NCBI GenBank assembly: GCA_025144025.1
Contig: JALXWS010000005.1
Location: 89,567 to 153,566, forward strand
DNA: 64,000 bases
From: Corynebacterium sp. p3-SID1241
GTDB lineage: Bacteria; Actinomycetota; Actinomycetes; Mycobacteriales; Mycobacteriaceae
Direction: 5' to 3'
This document shows positions 19,312 through 29,996 of the stretch, piece by piece. The translations under genes and the position numbers were made by a program. Each line of letters starts with the position of its first letter. Position 1 is the stretch's first letter. Under the pieces are notes generated by a model that made no database searches, was not told where the DNA came from, and saw nothing but the letters and a program-made list of their open reading frames with translations.

Positions 19312-21384
19312 TTAGAGGTGGAATTGCTTGCGCAGGTCCTCAATCATCTTGCGCGCTGGGGCAGGAAGAATCTGCGGGTTCATACCCACAACCGCAACAC
19401 CAGCTACCAGCGCCGCAACAATAGCAAATACTGCGCTGCCCATGGAAGAACCGTTAGAGGACAAGGATGAACCCTTCGGCTCGGGCTTAGCACCCGGCTC
19501 CTGGGAGCCCTCGCCGCTTACCTCGATAGGCAACGTTGCCTTTGTGCCTGCGTCAGTGGTGATTTCGAGGTTCTGCTGGCCGCTCAGGTTCTCTGGAACG
19601 GTGAGCTTTACCGTTGCACGACCGCGCTCACCAAATTGCGCATCGCCTTCTTGCGCAGCGTTGTCGATGTCGACGGTCTGCTCAGCATCGCCCAGCTTTA
19701 CGGTCGTCTTCTTCGCCATCGGTTCGCCCTCGGTGGAGTAATTAAGGCTAGATAGATTGACGGTGATTTCTTCACCCGGCTTCACGTCACCCTCAATGTG
19801 GGCGCCGATTTGACCCTGGCCGGTGCGAACCTCAGACTCACCCGACTTGATGTAATCAATCATGGCCTGAGTGTCCATGTAGCCCACATCGTTTTTGTCC
19901 TTGATGGAACCAGCATTGAAATAACCATCGCCGCCGGCTTCTTCGTCACTGGAAGCAAGGAACGAAGACAGTGCAATGGAGTAATCCTTCTTCGGATCAA
20001 TTGGCTCGCCATTGATAGTCACGGACTTTACGCGCTCGCCCTTGCCGGCCTTCTGGTCGTAGACCACCTGGACGTTATTGGAAAGCCCCATGGCAAGGCG
20101 TGGACGGCTTCCCTCCTGCCACTGGTTTTCCAAGGCCTTGATGAACTCCTCACCGGAAACCTTGGCAGTAATCACGGCGTTGCCAAAAGGCTGTACCTCA
20201 AAAATGTCCTTGTAGGTTACGTCGCCGCCCTTTAGGTCGGCGCGCACACCCCCGGCGTTCATAACACCGATCTCAATGTCCTCACCCACCTGCTTGCTCA
20301 TGGCATAGCGTTGGCCTTCTGCGATGAAGTTGTTGAGGGTGGATTCCACGCCGCGGTTGGAGCCAGCCTCTGCGCCTTCGTCCGAGCCACGGAAGAGATC
20401 CTGCTTGACGTTGCCTGCAGTCTTGGAGCCTTCTACCTCGGCTTCCTTCTGTGCCTTCTCAACGACGGCCGCAATCTCGGCGTCCGGCTCAACAGCGGCA
20501 GCATCCGTAGCATCGTACTGGCTAAGCTTGATGTCGGTTACCTTCTTGGCGGACTTGTCAAAGGTAATATCAACGTCGTTAAGCAGCTTGCCATACTCAT
20601 GACCCTGCGCCCACTGCAATGGAAGGGCATCTTCGCGGGGGATTTCACCCTTAGTGCGCTGGTGAGTATCGCCGCCGAAGAGCACGTCTACATCCTTGTT
20701 GAAGCCTTCGGCATATTCTTGGGCGTCCTCGTGGAAGAGCGCGATGACGACGTCCGCCTCGCCAGATTCCTTCAGGCGGGTGGCCTCTTCATTCGTTGCC
20801 TTTACTGGGTCCGTGAAGGTAACGCCCGGGATCTTCGCCGCGGATACCTTGTACTTGGTATTTTCCGTCACGGTTCCGACATAGCCCACCTTGACGCCGT
20901 CCACGTCTTCAACGTGAGAAGGCTTGAGCAAGGGTTGGCCATCCTTAAGCACGTTTGCACCCAGGATGGGGTACGTGGAGTTCGACTGAATGCGCTCGGT
21001 GAGATCCTCGGTGCCCTTATCGAACTCGTGGTTGCCCACTGCTGACACCTTCATGCCCATCTGGTTGAGGGCTTCGAGGGTGTACTTGTCATCAGAAATT
21101 GCAGATACGAAGGCGGAGCCACCCACGTTATCGCCCGAGGAGGTCAGGTTGAATTCCTGACCCTCATTTACCTGTTTAATGAGGGTCTGAAGGCGAGCTA
21201 CGCCGATCTCATCGCCAGCCTTTGCTGGGTCACCAATCTTGTCCTCCAAGTGACCGTGAATATCGGTGATATTGGTGACGGAAATGGTGGTCTTATTTTC
21301 CTGGGCTACCGCCTGAGCGCCGGAGAGAGCAACAGCGGAAACGGTAGTGGCGGCCACAAGCTGGCCGATGCGACGGAACTGCAT
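19312..21384 (-). CDS. ushA: Secreted 5'-nucleotidase / metallophosphatase with a C-terminal membrane anchor
   Basis: 690 aa UshA-type enzyme that releases phosphate from nucleotides outside the membrane. Order: signal peptide 1-28 (QLVAATTVSAVALSGAQAVA-Q), then a calcineurin-like phosphoesterase domain with TDIHGHLED, GNHEFDKG and GGDTHQRTKG metal motifs. The 5'-nucleotidase C-terminal domain contains NAGGVRADLKGGDV. A beta-rich segment about 525-625 follows, then a Ser/Gly linker, a transmembrane helix (AVFAIVAALVAGVAVVGM) and a 22-residue basic tail. No LPxTG motif is seen, so anchoring is by the helix. GGAG precedes the ATG. The symbol is by family resemblance; corynebacteria can have more than one such enzyme. 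Confidence 0.9.
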   Translation of the reverse strand: MQFRRIGQLVAATTVSAVALSGAQAVAQENKTTISVTNITDIHGHLEDKIGDPAKAGDEIGVARLQTLIKQVNEGQEFNLTSSGDNVGGSAFVSAISDDKYTLEALNQMGMKVSAVGNHEFDKGTEDLTERIQSNSTYPILGANVLKDGQPLLKPSHVEDVDGVKVGYVGTVTENTKYKVSAAKIPGVTFTDPVKATNEEATRLKESGEADVVIALFHEDAQEYAEGFNKDVDVLFGGDTHQRTKGEIPREDALPLQWAQGHEYGKLLNDVDITFDKSAKKVTDIKLSQYDATDAAAVEPDAEIAAVVEKAQKEAEVEGSKTAGNVKQDLFRGSDEGAEAGSNRGVESTLNNFIAEGQRYAMSKQVGEDIEIGVMNAGGVRADLKGGDVTYKDIFEVQPFGNAVITAKVSGEEFIKALENQWQEGSRPRLAMGLSNNVQVVYDQKAGKGERVKSVTINGEPIDPKKDYSIALSSFLASSDEEAGGDGYFNAGSIKDKNDVGYMDTQAMIDYIKSGESEVRTGQGQIGAHIEGDVKPGEEITVNLSSLNYSTEGEPMAKKTTVKLGDAEQTVDIDNAAQEGDAQFGERGRATVKLTVPENLSGQQNLEITTDAGTKATLPIEVSGEGSQEPGAKPEPKGSSLSSNGSSMGSAVFAIVAALVAGVAVVGMNPQILPAPARKMIEDLRKQFHL

Positions 21385-21420
21385 TGAAGTACTCCTAGAT
21401 AGTAGAAAGCGACAGGATAA

Positions 21421-21426
21421 TTTATA
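21421..21426 (-). promoter_or_regulatory. Probable -10 box of the 5'-nucleotidase gene
   Basis: On the minus strand TATAAA lies in GATATAAATTATCC, 37-42 bp ahead of the ATG. No convincing -35. Between this and the rel stop (21427-21572) I see no gene. Confidence 0.4.
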
Positions 21427-21572
21427 TCGCTTCGCTAACTACTTGGCAGGACAAACTAAGCTCGTTTGCAGGAGATTTACCTGGCAGAAGCCGAAAATTC
21501 ATGCACTGGTAACCCGCCCGAAGCCTTCGCGTTGCTTGCCCCGCCCCTCCTTGAGGGTAAGGAGTAAGCGCG

Positions 21573-23867
21573 CTAAGCAGTTACTCGGTAAACGTCGAAG
21601 ACGCCTTCCGTATTGCGCAAGGTCGTCATCAACGTGCCCAGCTGCTTGGTGTCTGAGACCGAGAACGTAAACCTAACCGTCGCAATGTGGTCATCGCCCC
21701 GGTTGGAGTTCATGGTCAAAACGTTGATGTTCTCATCACTCATAACACGGGTGAGCTCTGAAAGAAGGCCTTGCCTGTCTAGGGCTTCCAATTGCAGGGT
21801 TGCAGAGAAAGCGCCTGTCGCCGACGTTCCGGAAGACCAAGCCACCTCCAGCATGCGCTCAGGTTCTGCTTTGAGTTTTTCTGCGTTGGTGCAGTCGGCT
21901 CGGTGAACGGACACTCCGCCGCCGCGAGTTACAAAGCCGAAGATGGCATCACCTGGAACGGGCTGGCAACACTTAGCCAGCTTGGCCATCACATCCGGGC
22001 TGCCTTCCACCAGAATGCCGGTGCCCGAAGCGGAGTCCTCGGTGTGCTGGGCACGGGAGTGCTCAATCTCTGAAAGCGGCGTGCGCGAGGCCAAAGTGTC
22101 AATGGCATCGTCCCGGTCACCGAACATGGCAACCAACTGATTGGCAACGTGTTGGGCAGATACATGGCCCGCGCCGATAGCGGTATAAAGCGAATCGACG
22201 TCAGAATAGTGCAGTTGTTCAGCTACCTGTTTCATCGAACTTGCCGTAAACAGGCGGTGCATGGGCAGGCCGCCACGCTGTACCTCAGTGGCAAGTGCAT
22301 CGCGTCCCGCTTCTAGATGTTCCTCGCGGCGCTCTTTGGCAAACCATTGCCGTACCTTGGTCTTGGCGCGAGCCGACACCAAGAAGTCCTGCCAATCACG
22401 CGAAGGACCAGCATTAGGATCTTTGGAGGTAAAGATTTCTACCTTATCGCCGGATTTCAGTTTCGATTCCAACGCCACGAGCTTGCCGTTGACCTTGGCA
22501 CCGATGCACCTGTGCCCCACCTCAGTGTGTACTGCGTAGGCAAAATCTACCGGAGTCGAGCCCGCAGGTAGGTTAACCACATCGCCCTTTGGGGTAAAGG
22601 CAAAAATCTGCTTGGCGGTTAAGTCATAGCGCAAGGAGTCTAGGAACTCATTGGGATCTGCGGCTTCCTTTTGCCAGTCAAGGAGCTGACGCATCCAGGC
22701 CATCTGATCCACCTCTTCTTGGTGGCCTGAATTCCTCCCCTTGGTTTCCTTGTAGCGCCAGTGGGCGGCAACGCCAAACTCTGCGTTGTAGTGCATCTCG
22801 TGGGTGCGAACCTGAACCTCCAAGGTGGCGCCGCCTTGTGCCAAAACAGTGGTGTGCAGCGATTGATAGACACCGAATCGCGGCGAAGATATATAGTCCT
22901 TAAAACGCCCAGGCAAAGCTTGGTAGATGGAATGTACAACGCCAATGGCGGCGTAACAGCTGTTCACGTCCTCTACCAAGATGCGGATACCCACTAAGTC
23001 AAAGATCTCCGCGAAGTCGCGGCCACGCACGATCATCTTCTGATAGATGGACCAATAGTGCTTCGGGCGGCCCATCACCTCGGCCTCTATGCCATTTTGC
23101 TTCAGCGCTGCGCTGACTTGGCTAATGATCTCTTTTAGCGCGCGATCACGCGAGGGAGCGCGGTCTGCCACCATGCGTACGATTTCGTCATACTTCTTGG
23201 GATACAGGATGGCAAAAGAGAGATCTTCGAGCTCCCACTTAACGCTAGCCATACCCAGGCGATGGGCCAGCGGAGCAATAACCTCGAGGGTTTGCCGCGC
23301 TTTCTTGGCTTGCTTTTCGGGCGGGAGGAACCGCATCGTGCGCATATTGTGGAGGCGATCGCTTACCTTGATCACCAGCACTCGTGGATCGGTAGCCATC
23401 GCGACAATCATCTTGCGGATCGTCTCCGCTTCTGCTGCCGAACCAAGCGCCACTTTATCCAGTTTGGTTACGCCATCAACCAAGCGGGCTACCTCGGGGC
23501 CGAAGTCTCGGGTGAGATCCTCTAGGGAATAGTCCGTATCCTCCACCGTGTCGTGCAAGAGAGCCGCCACGATGGTGGTGGTATCCATGCCGATTTCGGC
23601 AGCGATAGTGGCCACGGCAAGCGGGTGGGTAATATACGGCTCCCCGGACTTCCGGAAAACCCCTTCATGCAGGTGCTCCGCGGTGTCATAGGCGCGATTG
23701 AGTAGGTCCGCATCGACCTTGGGATGAAACTTGCGGTGAATGGACATCAACGGGTCCAGCACCGGGTTCACCTTTACTCGGCCGCCGGTGAGCGAACGGG
23801 CTAGGCGGGCTGACATACTGCGCATTCCCCCGCCTGTTTGGCGCTTAACTGGTTTGTCCATGGCCAT
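21573..23867 (-). CDS. rel: Bifunctional (p)ppGpp synthetase/hydrolase Rel
   Basis: Stringent-response enzyme. 764 aa from ATG 23867 ([14 protein letters not shown]); an upstream in-frame ATG at 23915 would add 16 residues that do not resemble relatives. Order: HD hydrolase domain ([12 protein letters not shown] with the catalytic HD), synthetase domain ([18 protein letters not shown]-like [21 protein letters not shown]), TGS domain ([20 protein letters not shown]), helical/zinc-finger region with KCCQPVPGD, and C-terminal ACT domain ([19 protein letters not shown]). It lies next to apt, as in other corynebacteria and mycobacteria. Confidence 0.97.
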   Translation of the reverse strand: MAMDKPVKRQTGGGMRSMSARLARSLTGGRVKVNPVLDPLMSIHRKFHPKVDADLLNRAYDTAEHLHEGVFRKSGEPYITHPLAVATIAAEIGMDTTTIVAALLHDTVEDTDYSLEDLTRDFGPEVARLVDGVTKLDKVALGSAAEAETIRKMIVAMATDPRVLVIKVSDRLHNMRTMRFLPPEKQAKKARQTLEVIAPLAHRLGMASVKWELEDLSFAILYPKKYDEIVRMVADRAPSRDRALKEIISQVSAALKQNGIEAEVMGRPKHYWSIYQKMIVRGRDFAEIFDLVGIRILVEDVNSCYAAIGVVHSIYQALPGRFKDYISSPRFGVYQSLHTTVLAQGGATLEVQVRTHEMHYNAEFGVAAHWRYKETKGRNSGHQEEVDQMAWMRQLLDWQKEAADPNEFLDSLRYDLTAKQIFAFTPKGDVVNLPAGSTPVDFAYAVHTEVGHRCIGAKVNGKLVALESKLKSGDKVEIFTSKDPNAGPSRDWQDFLVSARAKTKVRQWFAKERREEHLEAGRDALATEVQRGGLPMHRLFTASSMKQVAEQLHYSDVDSLYTAIGAGHVSAQHVANQLVAMFGDRDDAIDTLASRTPLSEIEHSRAQHTEDSASGTGILVEGSPDVMAKLAKCCQPVPGDAIFGFVTRGGGVSVHRADCTNAEKLKAEPERMLEVAWSSGTSATGAFSATLQLEALDRQGLLSELTRVMSDENINVLTMNSNRGDDHIATVRFTFSVSDTKQLGTLMTTLRNTEGVFDVYRVTA

Positions 23868-23948
23868 ATCTACCGCCCTTCGAAGTGCCACCTTTCCATG
23901 TGGCCTCATGTCCATCTAGATCGTGGAATCTAGCTTAGACATCTCATC

Positions 23949-24494
23949 TTAGTCTGTGGCATTCAACACAATGAGCGGCGGGCCGGATAAGCGCTCACGA
24001 CCGTTGAGACCCTTGACTTCCAACACCACCACATTGCCAGCGACTTCGGCACCTGCGGACTCAAGCAAAAGCTTGGCACCGTGGAGGGTGCCCCCGGTGG
24101 CCAAGACGTCGTCGACAAGCACTACGCGCTTGCCCTTGATGTCAACGCCGCTGGCTGGAATCTCCAGCGCCGCAGAGCCATACTCCAGCTCATATTCCTC
24201 GGTATATACCGGAGGGGGAAGCTTGCCCTTCTTGCGGATGGCCAGGATACCCAGGCCCATCTTGTAGGCGACGGCCGAGCCAAGGAGGAATCCACGGGCG
24301 TCTAGGCCGCCAATCATATCTGCGCCCAATTCCTCGCAGGCGGCCGCCAAGCCGTCCACTACGGTGCGAAATGCCTCTGGATCCGCCAAGACTGGGGTGA
24401 GGTCCTCAAAAAGGATGCCTTTCTCTGGAAAGTCTTGAACGAGGCGAACCTTATCCTTGAGTGCCTGTGCTGCTGATTCGTAGTGCGAGCTCAT
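23949..24494 (-). CDS. apt: Adenine phosphoribosyltransferase
   Basis: 181 aa purine-salvage enzyme: adenine + PRPP to AMP + PPi. The type I PRTase PRPP loop is [17 protein letters not shown] (about 124-140), and [20 protein letters not shown] is the APRT-specific region near residue 60. The C-terminal [12 protein letters not shown] is slightly longer than in enterobacterial Apt. It sits between the solute-binding lipoprotein gene and rel, the order known in corynebacteria (secD-secF-lipoprotein-apt-rel). Confidence 0.95.
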   Translation of the reverse strand: MSSHYESAAQALKDKVRLVQDFPEKGILFEDLTPVLADPEAFRTVVDGLAAACEELGADMIGGLDARGFLLGSAVAYKMGLGILAIRKKGKLPPPVYTEEYELEYGSAALEIPASGVDIKGKRVVLVDDVLATGGTLHGAKLLLESAGAEVAGNVVVLEVKGLNGRERLSGPPLIVLNATD

Positions 24495-24547
24495 AATCTT
24501 CCTTGAGAAATAATTGCGAGAGGTCGTTAACGGCCGCTGTGCGCGGC

Positions 24548-26215
24548 CTAGTTCTTTTCAGCTGGGGCGGTGCTGTGCCAGCGATCCATATTCCAACCGA
24601 TGCCCGAAACGCCAGTGTACGGCAGGACACCTTCCACGTCGCGGCGGACAAGGAATACGCGCGGCTGTGCGGCTAGTGGAATGGAGGGAACATCCTTCCA
24701 TAAGGAATCTTCCGTCTTTTTTAAGTCAGCGGAGTTTTCCATGGTTGATTCAGCTGCGGAATATTCCGTGTGGGGATCGACCGGGCCGAGGAATGCATCG
24801 ACGGTGGGCGCCCAGGTTTCCGGATCCATTTCCAAATAATGTTGGGACATAAATTCCGCGGAGGCGTCCTCGATGGTAATGCCTGCCGGCTCACAGGACG
24901 CACGCAGCTGCTCCACCATCGCCTTATACCGGCTATCCGGGGCTAAGTAGGCCACCTTGATGGTCGTGCCGTTGAGCTGGCCCGCCTTAGCGATATCAGT
25001 GCCTTGGTGGTCTTTGCCCACCTTATCCAGACCGCCAGCTACTGGGTCGGTAGCAGAAACAGTACGCAAATAAGCGGGCGGGACCTCGACCCCTGAAGCC
25101 TCGGAGCTTGCCTGAGCAACCGCCTGCTGATCGACGCACGCGGCAAAGCTCTCCCGCGCCCAAGGTTCGGCAAATACTCCGGACTCGGACAAAGTCAACG
25201 TATCAGTTAGCTCACCTACCATCGGAGTCACCTCATACGGAGTCTCTCCTGCCTCATTCTTGGTGCTAGCCAGCCAATCTGGGTCTTCGCTGCCGGAATC
25301 CACCACGCGCAGTGCTCCCTGGTCTGCAAGTTTTTGGGTGTCTGCATCTGCTGGCCACACAACAATATGACCCTCAGCTGGGGCATCCCCAAAGTACTTC
25401 TCGTTTGCCTTGAGAATTACTTCACCCTCGTCGCCTATTTTGTCGATGACGTAGGGGCCGAAAGACACCTGCAAATTCGAATCAAATTGGTCCTTCGCTA
25501 CTGAAAAGCCATACCGCCACGCATCCGCGACTGGGGCGAGCGCTTGCATATCCTCAGCCGCCAGCGCCGAATGGAGTTGCTCCATACTCAAGCCGGCCTC
25601 ATCGGCCAAAGCATGGGCGGGCATGATTGTGCCGGCACCAAACATGTGGCGCCAGCGTTGACCCTGATCCTTATTAAAAGTGAGGGTGAAAGTTTTGCTT
25701 TGCGGTTCACAGCTAAAATCTGCGATGTCACTCATCAGCGGCATATGGGAGGCAAATTCAACTGGGTGGGTACCAGCGGAATATGCCAAATAATAGTCAT
25801 CGCAAGTAACTGGGGCGCCGTCAGAAAATACGGCATCTTCTTCCAGTGTTAATTGCACGCTGCGCTGGTCGCTGCCTGCAACGGGCGGTAGTTCCTCAGT
25901 CTCTACGAGGTCGGCGTTGGGAATCAATTCGCCGGACGGGCCTGGCACGAAAAGCCCCGGGTATAAACGCGTAGACAACAATCCCGCGGACGTGGCATCG
26001 CCAAAGGAGGTACCGGCATTGGTGGTGGCCAGACGGGAATTAACTTGGTAGCCGAAGTATCCGTAGGACTCCGGTTCTTGGGGCGCATTGGATGAGCCCT
26101 GCTCACCGCCTTGACCGCTACAGGCTGCCGCGCCTAGTGCAAGAAGCGACGCGCACGCAGCGGCAGCCTTCTTTCCCCAGCGCTGTCCACCGGAAATGCC
26201 TTCTCCCTTAAACAC
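24548..26215 (-). CDS. ABC-transporter-type solute-binding lipoprotein (SBP family 5)
   Basis: 555 aa extracellular lipoprotein of the oligopeptide/dipeptide-binding family 5. The lipobox is LGAAAC near residue 32 after the hydrophobic [13 protein letters not shown]. Family 5 landmarks are [28 protein letters not shown] and a later [26 protein letters not shown]. No permease or ATPase gene is adjacent; the gene is embedded between secF and apt. This orphan position is conserved in actinobacteria (the Streptomyces dciAE/relA region), so a role other than peptide uptake is possible. Confidence 0.9.
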   Translation of the reverse strand: MFKGEGISGGQRWGKKAAAACASLLALGAAACSGQGGEQGSSNAPQEPESYGYFGYQVNSRLATTNAGTSFGDATSAGLLSTRLYPGLFVPGPSGELIPNADLVETEELPPVAGSDQRSVQLTLEEDAVFSDGAPVTCDDYYLAYSAGTHPVEFASHMPLMSDIADFSCEPQSKTFTLTFNKDQGQRWRHMFGAGTIMPAHALADEAGLSMEQLHSALAAEDMQALAPVADAWRYGFSVAKDQFDSNLQVSFGPYVIDKIGDEGEVILKANEKYFGDAPAEGHIVVWPADADTQKLADQGALRVVDSGSEDPDWLASTKNEAGETPYEVTPMVGELTDTLTLSESGVFAEPWARESFAACVDQQAVAQASSEASGVEVPPAYLRTVSATDPVAGGLDKVGKDHQGTDIAKAGQLNGTTIKVAYLAPDSRYKAMVEQLRASCEPAGITIEDASAEFMSQHYLEMDPETWAPTVDAFLGPVDPHTEYSAAESTMENSADLKKTEDSLWKDVPSIPLAAQPRVFLVRRDVEGVLPYTGVSGIGWNMDRWHSTAPAEKN

Positions 26216-26268
26216 TGCTATGTGTCCTCACTTCAGCTACTAGTCCGCCAGTGCCCTATTACCGCAGC

Positions 26269-27426
26269 CTAGCGCCCTGGGCGCCAGGTAGCGCCTGGGT
26301 GGCCGGTGAGCTCGGATGATTCGGCGTCGCCCTCTACCGAGCTAGGCTTAGCACTTGCTGGAGATACCACGGTACGGCCGGATGCTGGGGCAGAATCAGG
26401 CTCGCCCTCGTCACTCTTTCCGGCCCGGTAGTCCGCAACGCGCTTATTATGGCGCTTAATCTTCTTAGATAGGTTAGCAAGGGTGACAACCAACGGGGTG
26501 GCAAAGAAGATGGAAGAGAAGATTCCTTCCACCACGCCAATAAGCTGAATGAGTGCCAAATCGCGCAAGGTACCAATGCCCATGAGCCAGACTGCCACCA
26601 CGAAGAGCGCGATGATAGGCAGTGCGGAAATCACCGAGGTGGAAATCGAGCGCATTACCGTCTGGTTGATCGCCAAGTTTGTCAGCTCAGCAAAGGTCTT
26701 TTTCCGTTGACCTTCAAGGCCTTCCGTATTCTCGTTGATCTTGTCAAAGACAATGACCGAGTCATACATGGAGAAGGTGAGCACCGTAAGCAAACCAATG
26801 ATTACGGCTGGGGAAACGTCAAAACCAAAGAGCGCATAAATACCAGCGAGGATTACGCCATCCGCGATGAGCGCGATGATGGCGGCAAGCGCCATGGTCT
26901 TTTGCAGGCGGATAGCCACATAGATGGTGGCAGCCACCAAAAAGACCAGCATGGCGATGAGCATGCGCTGGGTGATGGAAGAGCCCCAAGATTCAGACAC
27001 TGTGGAGGAACCGACGGCATCAGGCGTTGCCTTGCCGTTTTCATCCTTTGGCTCAAAATTTTCGTAGATTGCTGTACGGGCAGCGTCCACGTCCTCTTGG
27101 CTGAGGCGCTCGGAGACAATCTCCAACGTCTCGGAGTCACCGGCGCCGACGATGTGCACCTGCTCCGGTTCTACACCGGTGGAGTCTTCGAAGACTTGGC
27201 TTACCTCGTCTTCCTTCAGGTCTCCGGCTGGCATTGACAAAGAAGTGCCGCCTTCGAAGTCTATCGAGAGGGAGAATCCACGGATGAGGATCGCAGCAAC
27301 GGCAGCCACAACCAACGCAGCTGTTATGCCGTACCACAGCTTGGTGCGACCAATGAAGTCATAACCGCGCTCGTCCTCATAGAGGCGATCCATCCGGGAA
27401 ATTTTGTGTTTAGTCGAAACAGCCAT
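26269..27426 (-). CDS. secF: Protein translocase subunit SecF
   Basis: 385 aa membrane component of the SecDF complex, which uses proton-motive force to assist export. After a basic N-terminus come TM1 (GITAALVVAAVAAILIRGF) and the periplasmic P4-type domain starting LSIDFEGGTSLSM. Five further TMs follow, with the signature YDSVIVFDKINEN and INQTVMRSISTSV. The cytoplasmic tail from about 305 is long, basic then Ser/Pro-rich. It starts 2 bp after secD, so it is translated from the same mRNA. Confidence 0.97.
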   Translation of the reverse strand: MAVSTKHKISRMDRLYEDERGYDFIGRTKLWYGITAALVVAAVAAILIRGFSLSIDFEGGTSLSMPAGDLKEDEVSQVFEDSTGVEPEQVHIVGAGDSETLEIVSERLSQEDVDAARTAIYENFEPKDENGKATPDAVGSSTVSESWGSSITQRMLIAMLVFLVAATIYVAIRLQKTMALAAIIALIADGVILAGIYALFGFDVSPAVIIGLLTVLTFSMYDSVIVFDKINENTEGLEGQRKKTFAELTNLAINQTVMRSISTSVISALPIIALFVVAVWLMGIGTLRDLALIQLIGVVEGIFSSIFFATPLVVTLANLSKKIKRHNKRVADYRAGKSDEGEPDSAPASGRTVVSPASAKPSSVEGDAESSELTGHPGATWRPGR

Positions 27427-27428
27427 GC

Positions 27429-29345
27429 TTATTTCTCCTCATCTTCCGCAGCGTCTGAAGGGCGGGCGGTTCCTGCAGTAGAGCTTCCTGCCGGTTCCTC
27501 AGTGGATGCCTCCCTGTCAGTAGAACGCTCGGCGGAGCCTGCTCGGCGGCGGCTAGAACCGTAATATCCGCGTTCACGGCGCTCTTCTACCAAGGCGTAG
27601 ATACCACCGAGACCGTTCATGGAAGGCTTGGCTGCAGCCGGACGGCGACCAACCATCTGCATCAGCGGTGCCATCACCAGGAAGGAGACGACTAGGTCGA
27701 AGACCGTGGTCAGACCCATGGTGAAGGCAAAGCCCTTAACCTCACCGATCGCAAGGAAGTAGACAACCACTGAGCCGATCAGGGTCACCGCGTTACCGGT
27801 CACAATGGTGGCACGAGCACGCTCCCACGCCTTTTGCGTAGCGGAACGGAAGGTGCGCCCCTCGAGCAGCTCATCCTTAATGCGCTCGTAGTAAACCACG
27901 AAGGAGTCAGCCGTTGCGCCCACGCCAATTACCAAACCGGCGATACCGGAAAGGTCCAACGAGTAGCCGATCCAACGACCAAGCAGAACCAGCGCTCCAT
28001 AGGTAAGGAGGCCAGAAGCAATAAGGAAAATTAGGGAGACTCCCGCAAGGGCGCGGAAGTAATACAGGGAGTACGCCATCACGAGGATGAGGCCAACCAG
28101 ACCTGCAATGAGGCCTGCCTGCAGTGCGGCTTTACCCAGTGTAGGAGGGATGGATTCTACGGTGCCGCCGGGTTCGCCGTTTTCACCGGCAAAAGATAGC
28201 GGCAATGCGCCGTATTTAAGGTTATTTGCCAAGCTCTTTGCCTCTTCTTGGCTAAAGTCACCAGTAATAGAGGTAGCGGAGCCAACCGGAGTAGCCCCCT
28301 GAATTACCGGTGCCGAGATAACCGCGGAGTCAAGAGTGATGGCAATTTGGTCCTTGAGGTGTTCCTTCGTAAGGTCCGCCCACGTCTGCGAACCATTCGG
28401 GCCATTTCCAGTCTTGAAGGAGAAGTTAATCTCCATCTGGCCGGACTGGCCATTGAGACCACCCTCGATCGGCGAGTTGGTATCAATCTCGTTACCGGTC
28501 AGGCGGGTACCGTTTTCGTCCTTGATGCCATTGAGAAGCGGAGCCGGTTCCAGCACGTACGGATTACCATTGGAGTAATCACAGGTAACGAACGGCTTGG
28601 AAGGATCATCCGCGCCGGCCAAAGGATCGGTATTGCCCTGGCAAGTCATCAGCGCAGAGGCTGCCGCCTGGGTGGTCGGATCCTCGGACTGCCGGTCCTT
28701 GAGAAGCATCTCCGTTACCTCGTCGCGGCGCTCGGCCTGCTCAATGGAGTTGCCGGGCTCTTCCATGGGCTTAGCGCTAACCTTTGGAGCTTTCTGCTCC
28801 TTTGGCTTTTTGCCGGTCATTTGCGCTTCTTGGTCGGCGACGGCCTTGGTAACCTGCTCCATCTGCTTATTGGCATCGTCTGCGCTAAGGACATCGTACT
28901 TGACCCAGCGATTAGCCATGTCCTCCAATTCCTTGTTCAGCTTTGCCATATCCGGCATGGAGGGCTTCGCCACGGGGCGGAAGTAGAGCTGAGAGGTCTG
29001 GCCCACGGCCTGCGCCTGGGAGGCGTCCTCACCCGGCACAGTGATGACCAGGGTATTGCCATTGATAACAACCTCGGAGCCGGAAACGCCCATACCATTC
29101 ACGCGCTGTTCCAAAATGGCGCGCGCCTGCTTTAGCTGGTCTTGTGTGGGCTCTTCGCCCTGCGGCGCCAGCGTTACACGGGTACCGCCCTGTAGGTCAA
29201 TACCGAGCTTTGGGGTGCCTTGCCGGCTACCAGTAAAAAAGATGAGCGCATAGATAACAACCACGATGAGGGCAAAGAGCGCAAGCGCGCGCTTTGGCCA
29301 TTGGCGTTTGCTATTTTTCATAGCGCCACGGGATGATGCGGACAA
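27429..29345 (-). CDS. secD: Protein translocase subunit SecD
   Basis: 638 aa. TM1 is near the N-terminus (ALFALIVVVIYALIFFTG), followed by the P1 head signature KLGIDLQGGTRVTL. A long extracytoplasmic region includes a charged Lys/Glu/Gln-rich insertion at about 150-205. Five TMs follow with GLVIGVGATADSFVVYYERIKDEL, which carries the conserved acidic residue region used for proton coupling. The cytoplasmic tail is Arg/Ser-rich (RERGYYGSSRRRAGSAE). It works with SecF and YajC. The start is GTG/ATG-type at 29345, with MKNSKRQWPKRAL as an internal alternative. Confidence 0.97.
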   Translation of the reverse strand: MSASSRGAMKNSKRQWPKRALALFALIVVVIYALIFFTGSRQGTPKLGIDLQGGTRVTLAPQGEEPTQDQLKQARAILEQRVNGMGVSGSEVVINGNTLVITVPGEDASQAQAVGQTSQLYFRPVAKPSMPDMAKLNKELEDMANRWVKYDVLSADDANKQMEQVTKAVADQEAQMTGKKPKEQKAPKVSAKPMEEPGNSIEQAERRDEVTEMLLKDRQSEDPTTQAAASALMTCQGNTDPLAGADDPSKPFVTCDYSNGNPYVLEPAPLLNGIKDENGTRLTGNEIDTNSPIEGGLNGQSGQMEINFSFKTGNGPNGSQTWADLTKEHLKDQIAITLDSAVISAPVIQGATPVGSATSITGDFSQEEAKSLANNLKYGALPLSFAGENGEPGGTVESIPPTLGKAALQAGLIAGLVGLILVMAYSLYYFRALAGVSLIFLIASGLLTYGALVLLGRWIGYSLDLSGIAGLVIGVGATADSFVVYYERIKDELLEGRTFRSATQKAWERARATIVTGNAVTLIGSVVVYFLAIGEVKGFAFTMGLTTVFDLVVSFLVMAPLMQMVGRRPAAAKPSMNGLGGIYALVEERRERGYYGSSRRRAGSAERSTDREASTEEPAGSSTAGTARPSDAAEDEEK

Positions 29346-29492
29346 CGATAATCTCCTGTGCTGCGTATTACAGGGTGTTTAAACATTAAATACGGCCCCG
29401 CCGAATGGCGCAGGCACGTCAACAACGCACAATCGTACGTCATGAGGCAGAGTTTTCCTTAACAGGGGCCGGAAAAGTTCCAAAGTGTGATG

Positions 29493-29515
29493 GGGTCTAC
29501 GCTCAATGAAGACCC
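29493..29515. other. Small inverted repeat in the yajC-secD gap
   Basis: GGGTCT and AGACCC flank an 11-base loop in the 215 bp between yajC and secD. There is no T-tract. Nothing else recognisable is in this gap apart from an AT-rich patch (about 29370-29390) that could hold a secD promoter. Confidence 0.3.
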
Positions 29516-29560
29516 TATTCACCAAGCAATTGTTAAGGATACTCTCAGATAAACCTCGCG

Positions 29561-29923
29561 CTAATGCTTTCCCTCGTCATCAAATGGTGGGTATTCCTCG
29601 TCCCGCGGGTTGTGTGCTTCGTTAGGTTTCGCCTCGCCTGCTGACGCGGGACGCTCTAGGCCATTGGCTTCTTGTTCGGTTCGGATCACTGCCATCTTGT
29701 CAAAGGTCACCACGACGCCTGGGGCGATTTCGAGGTCCACGCTCTTTTCAGCGGTACCGCGCACGACGCCGTGTACGCCACCGGCAGTGACGATGGAATC
29801 ACCCGGCTGCAAGGAGTTTTGCAAGGATTGCATCTCATTTTGGCGCTGGCGTTGCTTCCGCATGGCCATAAAGGATGGAATAACGAACAAGATGCCAATA
29901 ATGATGAGAATGATGATTTCCAT
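29561..29923 (-). CDS. yajC: Preprotein translocase accessory subunit YajC
   Basis: 120 aa. One N-terminal TM (IIILIIIGILFVIPSFMAM) precedes the conserved cytoplasmic domain RKQRQRQNEMQSLQNSLQPGDSIVT.GG (residues 22-50). VDLEIAPGVVVTFDKMAV is the beta-barrel part, and an acidic low-complexity tail ends the protein. It lies between ruvB and secD, as in most actinobacteria. Confidence 0.95.
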   Translation of the reverse strand: MEIIILIIIGILFVIPSFMAMRKQRQRQNEMQSLQNSLQPGDSIVTAGGVHGVVRGTAEKSVDLEIAPGVVVTFDKMAVIRTEQEANGLERPASAGEAKPNEAHNPRDEEYPPFDDEGKH

Positions 29924-29996
29924 AGCTTTCTAGTGTGCCAGACACTCCTTGCCATAGAAACCCCAGGGTGCGTCGCCAAGCACCCAGCCACCTAAA

